From Dastarcus helophoroides (lineage: Eukaryota; Arthropoda; Insecta; Coleoptera; Bothrideridae), in the NCBI GenBank assembly GCA_028583605.1, contig CM053337.1, positions 29,088,397-29,152,396 on the forward strand: 64,000 nucleotides of DNA, written 5' to 3'. Positions within the stretch are counted from its first letter, which is position 1, and each line of letters begins with the position of its first letter. Below the pieces are notes generated by a model. That model did no database searches. It was given only the letters and a program-made list of their open reading frames with translations, and was not told the DNA's origin. This document shows positions 11,760 to 22,439 of this stretch, piece after piece. The translations under genes and the position numbers were made by a program.

Positions 11760-12465
11760 TTTCCTAAAAATGACCATCTAAAAAGTTATTTAGGGTGGAT
11801 AGTTTTCATCAAAGTGCGCTGTATTTTCTGACAAAAAATTACGAACAGCTAAATATATAAAAAAAAACCTTTCTAAAAATTTGACTAGTTAATCGTTATT
11901 TAAAAAAAAAAAAACGAATGTTCCGATTTGAGGACAATATTTCAAAATTGTCGTAGATATTTTGGGAACTTTTTTTATATAAATTTTGAGTTTTGTATGA
12001 GCTATTTACTGCTTCTCAAAGATTTTATATCCAGAAAATAGTTAAAATTTCAAGATTTTTAAAAACGAAAAAACAAAAATCAAAATTAATAAAAGCTAGA
12101 GTAAAAAATTTGAATGAAAGAACCAAAATTATTTTTAAAAAATACTCTCAAAACTTCCAGTTAAAATTTTAGATTTTTTTAAATAAATTTCATATTGTTT
12201 TCGAAATGTCGATTTCGAACTGAAAATTTATTATTAAAAGGTAATTTTAATTGATTAATGAAGATTAAAATTTGAGTAAAATAAAAATCGAAACTTCAAA
12301 AAGAGCTTAAGGTATTACAAAAGTAATTTCGAGATTTACCGCAAAATGTTGGATTTTTTTTCTCAATTTACGAATGCAAAATTTCAATATTTCCTTCCAA
12401 AAATTTTAAGCTTCAAGTGAAATCTTGGGTTTAAAGTTTAAAGCCATTAAAAAATACGTAATAAA
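11760..12465. repeat. AT-rich degenerate minisatellite, mostly purine orientation
   Basis: Repeated AAATTTxAA and GAAACTTCAAAA words without coding content. It continues into the short-word tract at 12466. Confidence 0.4.
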
Positions 12466-12835
12466 CTTTCAAAATTCCAAATTCGAAATTCAACATTCAA
12501 AATTCAAAAGTCTAATGTGCAAAAGTCTACAGTTTAAAGTTCAAATTTCAAAGGTCAATGTTTAAAGTTCAAAATTCCCAATTCCAAATTATTCAAAGCT
12601 CAAAGGTCACAGATCACATCAAAACTCAAAATTCCAGATTTTAAATCCCAAATTCCTCCAGATTCTTGGATTCTTAAAATTTAAAATTCACAGTTCATAA
12701 TTCGTAGATAATTTCTGTATTTTCTTTGTGAAAATCTAAATTCAGGTTTCAAAACTCAAGATTATAAATTAAAAAAAAATCAAATTCACAAAATTTAAAA
12801 TTCCCATTTTAAAATTGAAATTGTCATTCTATTTT
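12466..12835. repeat. Short-word repeat of the AAATTCAAAATTC type
   Basis: Over about 370 bp the plus strand is built from variants of a 10-12 bp word (CAAAATTC, CAAAGGTC, CAAATTCC), for example repeated AAAGTTCAAA and AAAATTCCAGA. The period is shorter than that of the neighbouring 19-20 bp tract, so it appears to be a separate simple-repeat expansion. A short (AAT)n run, TAATAATAATAATAAG, follows at about 12846. Confidence 0.5.
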
Positions 12836-14610
12836 TATTTTGATTTTAATAATAATAATAAGATTAGATTACAAGTCAGAGTGAGAACTACAAAAACTAA
12901 ATGATCAAAACCTCGAAATTTCGACTTTTTATAATAATTTCGAATAAAAATCTAAATGTTTCAGGTTTTTTCGTTAGTTTAAAACTCTCAAAAACTTAAG
13001 AAAAACAATTTAAAGTTATTCTCTAAATGTTTACTTATTTTTAAATGCTGACTGACTTTTAATGAAATCTCGAGTAAAGCACTTTTTTTAATTCCAAACT
13101 TTTTTCCACTTTAATTATAGTATTTAAATGTCAAATTCCCAATGTGGTTTTAATTTAGTTTTACTACAATTCGAGAAAAATATTAAAAAATCAAGTAATT
13201 TAACACAACTGCTAGAAAATATTTCTTTAAAATTATGGAGTTTTTTTTTACATTTAAGTTACACATTCAGATTTTAAGCTTGAAATTTCTTTTAGACATT
13301 TCGAAGTTTGTTGGCAAAATTTCGACATAACTTTCAAATTTCAGTTTTAAATTAAAAACTTCCAGAAATTTTTGTTGGAAATCAGGAAATGTTTTTGGAT
13401 TTAATATATCTATTTCAATTTTAACTTAGACATTTCAATTTTAAAAGTGAAATTTCAACTTTAAACTGCAAATTTCGAGAATATATTTTTATTTTATAAT
13501 TTCTTTTTTTTTTTTGGAAATTTCACCTTGAACCCAAATTTTCAACGGTAATGTTGCAGTTTTAGTTTTTTTGGAGAGTACTTGTTTTTATCAAGATTCA
13601 GAAATTTTTCTTGGACTTTTTTCTTGAAATTTTTACTTTAAACCCAAATCTTCGATTTTAAAGTTGTAGCCTTAGATAATTAAGAAATTAAAGTTTATTA
13701 TTTTGAGCGAAAAGTCGATACTTGTAAAAATGATTTTTAAAATTTGGCAATCGTGACTTTTTTTATAGAAATTCCAATTTGAAAAATAAAAGTTTTCAAC
13801 TGTAAAAATTGAAATTAAAAACAAAGAAATTCCGCACTTAAAGTTGACATTCTCAGAAAAAGTCGAGTTTTTGAATTAAAAAAAAGTCTCGCAGTTTTTC
13901 GAAAAAAAAAAATAGTAATTTCGATTTTGTTTTGACTTTTTTCTCGAAATTTTCACTCTTAACAAAGTTTTTCTAGTAGTTTCAACACTCTGACTTATTT
14001 CAAGAAATTTTCCTAAATAAGAAAACAAAAATTTTTTTCCAAGAACCTCGTTTTTTGGAATTTCATTTGTTTCAAATTTTCGACGATATTCTCGACATTT
14101 CGTTTTTAGAATAGATATTGATCGGACATTCCCGTAGAATGTCCAACAGAATTTGCTCAACAGAATTTTTCACGATTATTACAACTTGTCTTTGGTTCAA
14201 ACGATGGTCCATGCCTTTGCAAGTGGGTTGTATTAAAAAATTAAATGATAAAAAGTTTTAAAGAAGACATTTTTTTGAATTTTAACTGTTATTACTCAAA
14301 TTTACGAATTTAATTGCTAGATTTTAGAGTCAAAAATTTAATGTATTTTTCTTGAAAATTGGAACCTAAACTTGAATACTCATATTCAATTTTAAGGGTG
14401 TTTCTTGAAATTTTAACTTGAATTAATCGGAGATTTTCAACTTTAGTGTAAAAAAATAAATAAACAATTAAAATGAAATAACTTATATCAGTTATAAGTT
14501 TTAAAGTGAGATTTTGAAAAGGTTTAAATTTCTTTTTTTTTTTAATTTTGAAATTTCAACCTTGGAAAGTTGAATTTAAAAATAAAATAAAAATTACAGG
14601 TACAAATTTG
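12836..14610. repeat. AT-rich degenerate minisatellite, mostly pyrimidine orientation
   Basis: Recurrent GAAATTTCxxCTTTAA and TTTTCGAAATTTCAC words on the plus strand, with a short purine-oriented interruption near 13840-13920. The minus-strand frame 13876-14160 is a translation of this repeat and is not a gene. Confidence 0.5.
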
Positions 14611-15355
14611 ATATGAACAAAAAAATACGAAATGTTGAATATAAAATCTATGTATCTAGAAATTCTTTCTCTATCAGTTTCCTAATTTATAAAAGGTTCT
14701 GTATAAGAAAACTCGCCAAGGGTTTGATACTTTCATTCATTCATATGAATTTTCTAAGATAAAATAATTTATATTATTAAATAGAAGAAAAGAATTATTT
14801 CACATTTACCTGCTACTACTGACCGACTGTAAAATATAAGAATATATTTTACGTAAGTAGTAGGCGACATTTCAGCAACAATTCGATTTTTCAAGAACCA
14901 TATTTTTAATTTTAAAATTGACGAACTTTCAAATAAATATTCAGGCCCTATTGAATTTCCTAAGTGGATACATTTTTAAAAATCCTTTCTTAGTAGAGCT
15001 CACCTAAGGAAATACTGTGCAAAATTTCGTGCTTTTAGACCCAGGGGTTTAGAACGTTTGTCAATTAGTACCTGGAATTTTTTTAAGTAGATCAAGGTAT
15101 TAAACAGATTAAATTGAAATAAATTTATTGTTTACTAAAAATGATTTGTGTGAGTAACAGATGCAATTATTCATCTGCTGACTTTTATTACCTTGTTACT
15201 TCCTCTCTTTTAAATTAAAAATTTCGGAGGTATTAACTTAATAATTAAATGTTTCACTTAATTTTATATTTTATTTCATCGTTATTGTTAATTTTTTGGA
15301 GATTTTTATGATGAACATTATTTTTTCGATTATTAATTTTTGAAGTGTAATTATG
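14611..15355. other. Intronic AT-rich sequence, nothing recognised
   Basis: Unique-looking sequence between the repeat tract and the final exon. A short hairpin-like pair surrounds AAATATAAGAATATATTT near 14830. No exon could be supported. Confidence 0.3.
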
Positions 15356-15370
15356 TAAATTTCATTACAG

Positions 15371-15505
15371 GACGAAGCAGAGCACAGGAAACATGAATTT
15401 TGGAAGCTCATAGATGAACACAATGCAGTAATCGAAAACCTGAAAAAAATCGAGCAGCTGGAAAATGCCGTTTGTAAGGTGGCTACATCGCCGATTAAAA
15501 CATAG
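15371..15505 (+). CDS. Terminal coding exon of the unidentified spliced gene
   Basis: The acceptor TTTCATTACAG ends at 15370. The exon starts in phase 0, matching the phase 0 donor at 6012, and encodes 44 residues and a TAG stop. It begins DEAEHRKHEFWKLIDEHNAV and continues with a heptad-like ENLKKIEQLENAV, which suggests a short amphipathic coiled coil, then ends CKVATSPIKT. Alternation of charged and hydrophobic positions and non-AT codons (CTG, GAG, GCC, CTC) support real coding sequence. I do not recognise the family. With exon 5826-6012 it forms the C-terminus of a protein whose upstream exons lie before 5826, possibly outside the window. Confidence 0.65.
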   Translation, partial: DEAEHRKHEFWKLIDEHNAVIENLKKIEQLENAVCKVATSPIKT

Positions 15506-16010
15506 GGACACTGAATAGCTACAGAACAGTATTACACGTCCATTTTAATACTCATCGTTCATCTTATAATTAGATCAAAACTTGCCTATGTGGTGGACCA
15601 AAATCCTATTAAAAAAAGCTCTTTTCGTTATTTTTCATTGGGGATAATATACTTTGTAAAAACGCGATGGGGACAAGGGGGTAAGGATGAAAATTTAGTT
15701 TACTTCAAAGGCTATGTGTTGGGTGAATATTTCATTATTAATATAAAAGAAATTTGCAGCTGCGTCTATCCAGCAAAGTTTAAATTGTGATAAAACGTGC
15801 GCTGCAACCATTAATGATTCACATCCTTTCAACTGTGTAAATTTCTGGCGGAAAAATATTTGTATCAAAAAGTGTTCCTTCTAATTCAATTTTCTGCACA
15901 TGTGATATAGGGACAATACGAAAGTAAAAATTATCCGTCCTGAATAATTAACAAATATTTGGTTTTAATTCTACTATAATATGCAATTAAATTGTTCAAA
16001 TAAAACAAAA
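15506..16010 (+). other. Probable 3' UTR of the unidentified gene
   Basis: Follows the TAG stop. A canonical AATAAA occurs at 15999-16004, with a T-rich stretch after it, and is a plausible polyadenylation signal. The open frame 15590-15790 inside it has no recognisable domain and is not called. Confidence 0.4.
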
Positions 16011-16680
16011 TAATTTTAATTTGTCCTGACTTTATTTTAATAGGAGATGTTTGTTTTGAATTATAGTTTATTTATAAAATTAGTGAACACACGTATTACT
16101 TAGAGCTCTATTGTTAGGTTATTTATTTAGCAGCCAGCTACCATAATTGAACTGTATATATCTGTAAAAGACTGCTTTAGGTTATTGTCAAAGTAATTGG
16201 TAGGATATAGAATAAGATTAGTTTGTAACAAAAATAATGTTTAAAATATTACGTCTTTTTATTACTATATTAGTTTTTTTCTAGCTTTTTAATCTTCACC
16301 AATGAAATGCTTGCAATTTATTTATCCTGAAAATTGGAAAATTCTTTTTTCTAAGTTCCTGTCATCATTTTACATGAATCAACTTGCTTAATAACATATT
16401 TCCTATTTTGTTCAATAATTTTGCAAATAGTTTTTAAATTCTAGCCTTTACTTAGTGTAGTTATTCAAAATTCATAACCCAAATATTTTATTTAAACATG
16501 AATAAGAATAAATATAAAAATAACACAATATCTGAATAAAATCTTAGATCTTCCGGACCGGATTTCCTTTAAGTTCATCATCATAGGCCAGATTATATTT
16601 GAAGTTTATTTAGCCGTTGTTATGCCAACTAGGATCATTAATAACGAGTATTTTGTTAAGGGAATTCAAAATCGACGGAA
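16011..16680. other. Intergenic AT-rich sequence, nothing recognised
   Basis: No domain-bearing frame. The last part (from about 16545) may be the 5' region of the Jockey-like copy that follows, but no ORF1 is visible. Confidence 0.3.
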
Positions 16681-16684
16681 AATT

Positions 16685-19497
16685 ATAATGTGCCACGGGC
16701 CAAGTTTCCTTCAAATAATTTATTCAAAATTCAGTTCTGTAACATTCGGGGGCTAAACTCAAATCTAAACTCGGTTCATCAACACCTTCAAAATGAACTG
16801 ACAGAAACTCGAGTCTCCCCATCCATCAATACGGTCCATTTGCTTTGTTCTAATTACTACTTGCACACAAAGTTAAGACAAAAGAGGGGAATTTGTGCTT
16901 TTACGCGAAGCGATCTGTCCTGTCGACAAGAACAAGCGCTGGGATCTGCTGATTATGATGCGATTTGGCTAAAAATCTGCTCCAAAAGCAAAGTAATATT
17001 CGTTTCTTCACTTTGTCTCCAAACGATCCCTCATACAGACAACTCTTCTCTAATCTCTTCATTACGTTCGATCACCTATAGACGAATTATCCAAATGTTA
17101 AGGTTGTCTTTCTCGGTAACTTCAGCTTACACAATATCCCCTGGTCAAGGTTTTCTTCCCGAACTTACGACGCGGGAAGGGTGGCATAGGTTTTCGCTAT
17201 CACTTGAGGGCAATCGCAGTTAGTTAAGGAACAAACAAGAATTCCTGATGTAGATCCCATCAACTTAATCTATTCTATCTTTTCCTTACAGATTCTCCAA
17301 TTCCTATAAAATCTCGGTGACATCACCGCTTGGAAATTCCGATCACAAGTTTGTAGCAGCCTCTCGCTCGCTTCGTATACCGCCACCTTCTCAGATACAG
17401 TCCCGTAGGGTTTGGCACTTTAATTCTGCTAACTGGGAAGAATTAAGAGACTTCCTTGCATCTTTCCTATGGCAAGAAGTCTGCTGTAACTCAGACAACC
17501 CTTCCTCGATCGCCAAATCCATCACTGAAATCATCCTGATTGGTATGGAATGCTCAACTCCTCACCCCTAAATCAATTCTGCCTCCAGTAATAAATCTTG
17601 GTTCAGTAAAAAATGTGCTTAAGCTGTCTCCTGCAAAAATCGCGCATATCACCGTTGGCGAAATATTCCCTCAGTCGAGGCTCAGACCACGAAACAAGTT
17701 ATTGACAAGGCAAAACGTGATTTTAATCGTAAAATGCGCTAGATGCTTATCAACTGTCCAAACGGTTCCAGGTCCTTTTGGGAATTTGCAAAGTCGATTG
17801 GAAAGAATTTTACATGTTCAAATTTTTCACCTCTACACGATGACAATAACAATATTGCGACTACTTCCAAGAAAAAGGCTGACTTGCTAGCCTTAATGTT
17901 TGCTGAAAATTCCAATCTTGATTTTAGAAACGCAGAACGTCCTATTTTGCCTAACGTTGGCAATTTGATGCCTGAAGTTGTTTTCAGACAACGCGCAGTT
18001 AGAAAAATTCTCCTTCTGGCCTTGACGGTATTCCCGCTATTGTTCTTAAGAAGTGCGCTCCAGAGTTGACTCCTGTCGTAAGCAAATTGTTCGCACTCTC
18101 TTACAACAAAGGTGTATTTCTTAGCATCTGGAAATCTGCTAGGGTGAAGCCTGTCTCTAAAAAGGGAAAAAAAATTCTGGCTAACAACTACCGCCCGTTA
18201 TATTTATGGTGAGGTTTTTAAATATCTGGAGAAGAATAGAATCACCTCGGCCAGGCAATACGGTTCTAAACAACAACGCCCACTGGCGATCTACTGTCGT
18301 ATGTTACATATCTGTAACTTAGCAATGCAAAAACATAGCGAGGCTAGGATGGTAGCATTGGATATCTCAAAGGCTTTTGGCAGGGTCTGACACTGATCTC
18401 TTTTAGCCAAATTAATATCTTATGGTCTTCCTCCTGGACTCTGTCATTTGATATCCAGTTTTCTCGGTGACAGATCTCTTCAGGTCGTCGTCGATCGCAC
18501 CTCATCCGAGACATTTGCAATTAATGCAGGGGTACCTCAGGGGTCTGTCCTGTCTTCTACACTGGTTCTGTTACTATAAACGATTTCTTAGCTTCAGCTT
18601 CCAATCCGATATACAGCTACGCAGATAATAGTAGCTTTTTTCTCCGACAAACCATTATCCGTCGCTGCTTCAAATCAACTAAGGGAACAGCAGATACAGA
18701 TGATTAATCGGGATCTCGCAATCATTTTGGAATGGGGTAAGAGGAATCTGGTCGACTTCAACGCTTAAAAAACTTAGGCCGCGGTTTTCTCTAAAAAAAC
18801 ATCAAGGCATAACGCAACAAACATACTAATGGACGGTAAAAGCCTTCCGATGGGATCTAATCTGCATATCCTAGGAGTGGATGCGAGTACTAAGTTCTTT
18901 TGGGACAATTAGGTGCGCGCCATTGCCAAGTTCGCCTCTCAGAAGATAGGCTTTATTTTTAGAGCTAAAAAGTACTCTACATCTCATCAGCTACTTACAC
19001 TATACAAAGCTCAAGTTAACCCAACACTAGAATACTCTTCTCATGTTTGGTGTTCAGCCCCAAAACATACTTTAGCTCTTTTGGATTCAATTCAAAAAAG
19101 AGTGATTCGCCTAATTGATGACGAGAGTTTGACCGATTCTCTCGAAACACTAGAGCACAGGCGGATGGTTTGTGGTTTATCTCTTTTCTACAAGATCTGT
19201 CATGCGAAATGCTCGTGGCAACTAATAGAATTGATTCCCTCAAGGGCAAGATTTTTGAGGCATACAAGACAGACGGAGAGAGCAAGTCCAGCTTGACGCA
19301 GTGAAGACTTCTGTTTACGGAGTTCTATAGTATTTGCATGCTGTGTAACCCGTTCCCAAAAGAAATTTTGCCCAAAAATTACATCCTATCCTTGTTTAAG
19401 AAGGCGGTTCATCGCCATCTATCCTTTTTCCGCATCCTACTAGAACTGCTTTGAACGCTTTAAGGGGCTGTTTTCTGTGAGAGGATTAACCTTAAAA
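16685..19497 (+). mobile_element. Jockey-like non-LTR retrotransposon (copy 2), degenerate
   Basis: The order of domains is endonuclease, reverse transcriptase, then the C-terminal Jockey-type tail, all on the plus strand but broken by many stops and frameshifts. Endonuclease pieces include FCNIRGLNSNL, LTETRVSP (catalytic Glu) and LGNSDHKFV (SDH motif) near 17325. The RT part shows KKCAPELTPVVSKL near 18050, LDISKAF near 18360, VPQGSVLS near 18530 and YADN at 18618-18629, where the family has YADD. The tail has LYKAQVNPTLEYSSHVW and ends with a NYxLSLFKKAVHRHLS-like motif at about 19380-19440. There is an internal deletion after the NYRP motif near 18190. It is a dead copy. Confidence 0.85.
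18913..19296 (+). pseudogene. Jockey-like RT C-terminal domain, longest open piece of copy 2
   Basis: 127 codons stay open: AIAKFASQKIGF, LYKAQVNPTLEYSSHVW, APKHTLALLDSIQKR, LIDDESLTDSLETLEHRRM, then a Cys-containing CSWQLIELIPSRARFLRHT. This conserved region downstream of the RT is typical of insect Jockey-clade ORF2. It starts just after an in-frame stop (TAG in place of a residue between WDN and VRAIA) and ends by frameshift. Confidence 0.8.
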
Positions 19498-19499
19498 AA

Positions 19500-20610
19500 G
19501 ATTATAATCTCAACCTCCATTAAAAGCTTTCACGCAGAATGAATAGTTGGACCTTCTGAACACACTTTTAATAGAAGCTTTGGAATGGATAGAAAATTTA
19601 TAATAAAAAATAATTTCGGAAATTTTAGGAAGTTTATTTAATATAAAAACCTGACCTTTTACTAAAACTTGAAAAATATCAAAATTTCGAAAACCCAAAC
19701 AACTTAAAAAAAAATTATAATTTCGAGGACAAGATCGACATTTTGAGAAAAAGATCAAATTCTTCAGTTAAAATTCGAGTTAAATTTTGTAAAGAATTTG
19801 GAAAAAGGGCGAATTTTGAGGAAAACTTTAGGGAAAAAGTCGAAATTTCTCGACTGAACCCCACTGTCATGTTATAAAATATCCAGTAAAAAGTCGAAAT
19901 TTTCAGAAAAAGTGGAATTTGCAAAATGACGAAATTTTAAAAAAAAACAAAGAATTTCGAGATATTAATTCAAAATTTTGAGAAAGTCGGATTTTGATAA
20001 AAGAAGTCGAATTTTAGAATAAATTTAAAATTTCAAATGAAGAAGAAAAATTTTGTGAAAAAAGGGGGATTTTGGGAAAAAAATTACAATTTCGAGAAAA
20101 TATCGAAAATCGAGTTTCGAAAACCCAAATTTTTAAAAAATGAAAATTTCGAGGAAAAGATCGAGATTTTGAAAACATCAAAATTTTGAAAAAAACGTCA
20201 AAATTTAGTAAAAATTCCAAATTTCTCAGAATCAAATTTTGTAGAGCATTTGGAAAAAAGGGCAAATTTTGAGGAAAACTTTGGGGAAAAAGTCGAAATT
20301 TATCAACTGAACCCCAATATCATGTTAAAAAATATCCACTAAAAAGTCTAAATTTTCATAAAAAGTCGAATTTTAAGAAATGACGAAATTAAAAAAAAAC
20401 AAATTTTGAGATATTAATTCAAAATTTTGAGAAAGTCGGATTTTGATAAAAGAATTTGAATTTTAGAATAAATTGAAAATTTCAAAAGAAGAAGAGAAAT
20501 TTTGTAAAAAAAAAGGATTTTCAGAAAAAAATCGAAATTTGAGAAAATGTCGAATTTTCAAGGATAGGACTAATTTTCAGAAAAAAAAAAAATTGTAAAA
20601 GAGGTGTCAG
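19500..20610. repeat. Purine-rich minisatellite containing a tandem duplication of about 450 bp
   Basis: The plus strand carries AAAAAGTCGAAATTT-type units. On top of the short period there is a longer one: landmarks TTCGAAAACCCAAA (19687 and 20116), TTTGGAAAAAAGGGC (about 19797 and 20249), CTGAACCCCA (about 19853 and 20307) and GATATTAATTCAAAATTTTG (about 19960 and 20410) recur with an offset of 430-450 bp. The two halves are clearly diverged. Minus-strand frames here are Phe/Ser/Lys-rich translations of the repeat. Confidence 0.7.
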
Positions 20611-20619
20611 AAGTTAAGA

Positions 20620-21255
20620 AATATGGATTTTGGTTGGCTGTATAAACCAGGGAAGACCAAGCGTTCCATTCTGCCCTATTGTAGTCAGCTAATAGGAAAA
20701 GAAACCAAGGAAATTTAAAAATACTTCTTATTTGGTGGGACTGGATAAATTACTGCATTAGTCATTATCTTATTAAAGATTGTTAGCCCCGCAACCCATG
20801 GATCCCCGAACTTATGGTATGGATCCCTCGAGGGTCTATGGACTCCAGTTTAAGAAACTCTAAAATTAGCAGTTGTATTTTTATTTCATACATAATTTTG
20901 CGTCTTATAGCTAAATACATTTGCCATATTTTCGCAAGATTTCTTGCGAACGCAAATATTAATAAACACGCGAATGTTCATTATATCACTAATGTATATC
21001 ACTGATAGCGAAATATGACAGGTATGATATCAGAGGTGACATGTCAAATTTCTTTATATTGGAACTGTCATTGCCCAAGAACAATAATCATTGCTGAAGC
21101 GCTAGAGATTCCATGAATATAAGAAACCGAAATAAAATGTACTGTAGTGTACGAGGAGTTTTCGAAAAGTTATTAGCCTATTAGTCAAGCAAACAAAATT
21201 TGAAAGTCAGCAGTTTTCATTATTCAACATATTCTCATCTTAATTTAAAACACAT
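20620..21255. other. Unique-looking interval, nothing assigned
   Basis: A less AT-biased patch at 20640-20830 includes GGATCCCTCGAGGGTCTATG. It could be the edge of a hAT-type element but has no identifiable partner end. No gene is supported. Confidence 0.25.
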
Positions 21256-21259
21256 ATTA

Positions 21260-22078
21260 CATGGGTAAATCAAATATAAACCGGAATTTGTTTTTAAAAA
21301 TTTATTGGTAAAAGATACATGTATGAAAGTTATTAACTATTTTTCTACATAATCTCCTGATTTTGTTGTGCATATTTTCCAACGGATTGGGAGTTTTCTA
21401 ATGCCATCATCATGAAAAGAAGAAAGGCGTATTTGTAGCCAATTGTGCACAAATGTCTCAACAGCAGCATCATCATGGAATCGCTCACCTCCACATAGTG
21501 ATAAGTCGGAACCATAAGGAAGGTATTCTAATGTTTGATGTATTAGATTGGCTGAGTGGGGGCGGGCATCGTCTTGAAGCAAAATCATATTTCTGGTCGA
21601 AAATTCACGCCTCTTCCGCCGATATTCATGTTTTGCTTTATCCAATAGCTAAAAATCGACGTGCACAACTCCTTTGAAATCCGAAAAAACTGTCCCAAGA
21701 ACTTTTCCAGCTGAAAGGTGAGTTTTTGCCTTGACGCGTGCTCTTTCCCCTTTCTTCTCCACTCCATTCTTGCTTGTTTAGATTCAAGGGTGTAAGGGTT
21801 GACCCAAGTCTCATCACACGTAATGATAAAAACCGTCACCTTCACGTTGAAAACGTCTAGGATGGCGCTGACAAATCTCCACACCTTCAACGGTAAGAAA
21901 TTTAATAACAAAGCGCCGCGCAACATGCAGATGAACCTCTTGTTTACTCATTGTATTTACAACTGACGAATGGCGAGAACGTGATATCTCCATCTAACAT
22001 GTCTAAGAGTATGCGTACACTCCAGACGCCCTCAGGGCGACATGATAGAAATTCCGTGTCATATTTGATTTACTATCG
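21260..22078 (-). mobile_element. Mariner element, internally deleted (copy B)
   Basis: Inverted ends GGTAAATCAAATATAAACC (left) and TTTGATTTACTATCG (right), each bounded by a TA dinucleotide (21258-21259 and 22079-22080), as expected for Tc1/mariner insertion. Length is 819 bp against 1290 bp for copy A. The minus strand keeps the N-terminal MSKQEVHLHVAR start, CDETWVNPYTLESK (first catalytic Asp, 21585-21926 frame) and LLQDDARPHSANL (second Asp, 21337-21645 frame). The DNA-binding helix-turn-helix part is deleted and the frame is shifted several times. Confidence 0.85.
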
Positions 22079-22099
22079 TACACTGAACCTGCAACACCT

Positions 22100-22365
22100 C
22101 TCGACCTTTCAGAAATAAGCATTTATCATGCTCAGCAGATCAGGCCTCCACAGTTGACTTTTTAAAATCTTTTCAGTTGAGGAAAGAGATAATAGTCCGA
22201 CGAAGCCAGATTTGGTAAATAAGGGAGCTTTTCAAATAATTCGAACCCCAAATCACGGATTGTTTGCATGACAATATTATCCAGATAATCTCTCATGACT
22301 ATTTCATGACAATCACAAAAAAAACCGAAGCAAGTACTTTTGTAGCAGATCATTGAACACGAAAC
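22100..22365 (-). pseudogene. Fragment of a second mariner lineage transposase
   Basis: The minus strand contains MQTIRDLGFELFEKLPYL, then ASSDYYLFPQLKRF. This is the mariner block that leads to the third catalytic Asp (APSDYxLF consensus), which is retained here. The SPDL motif is altered to LPNL. Sequence and spacing differ from the neighbouring copy B, so this is an independent insertion. Only about 60 codons can be recognised. Confidence 0.65.
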
Positions 22366-22439
22366 TTCTAGACCATGGAGACTTTTAGTTTTTTTTAGAA
22401 TTTTTTGTTTAGCTTTTGCAAATTCCAGAATTTTTACCT

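Larger units (their letters stand above)
6013..15370 (+). other. 9.36 kb intron joining exons 5826-6012 and 15371-15505
   Basis: The interval is bounded by GTAAGC at the 5' side and TTTCATTACAG at the 3' side, and both flanking exons meet in phase 0. It contains no open frame compatible with a further exon that I can support. It is filled by hAT scraps, a purine-rich minisatellite block, a hAT element, a palindromic element and more AT tracts. An unnoticed small exon inside it remains possible. Confidence 0.5.
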
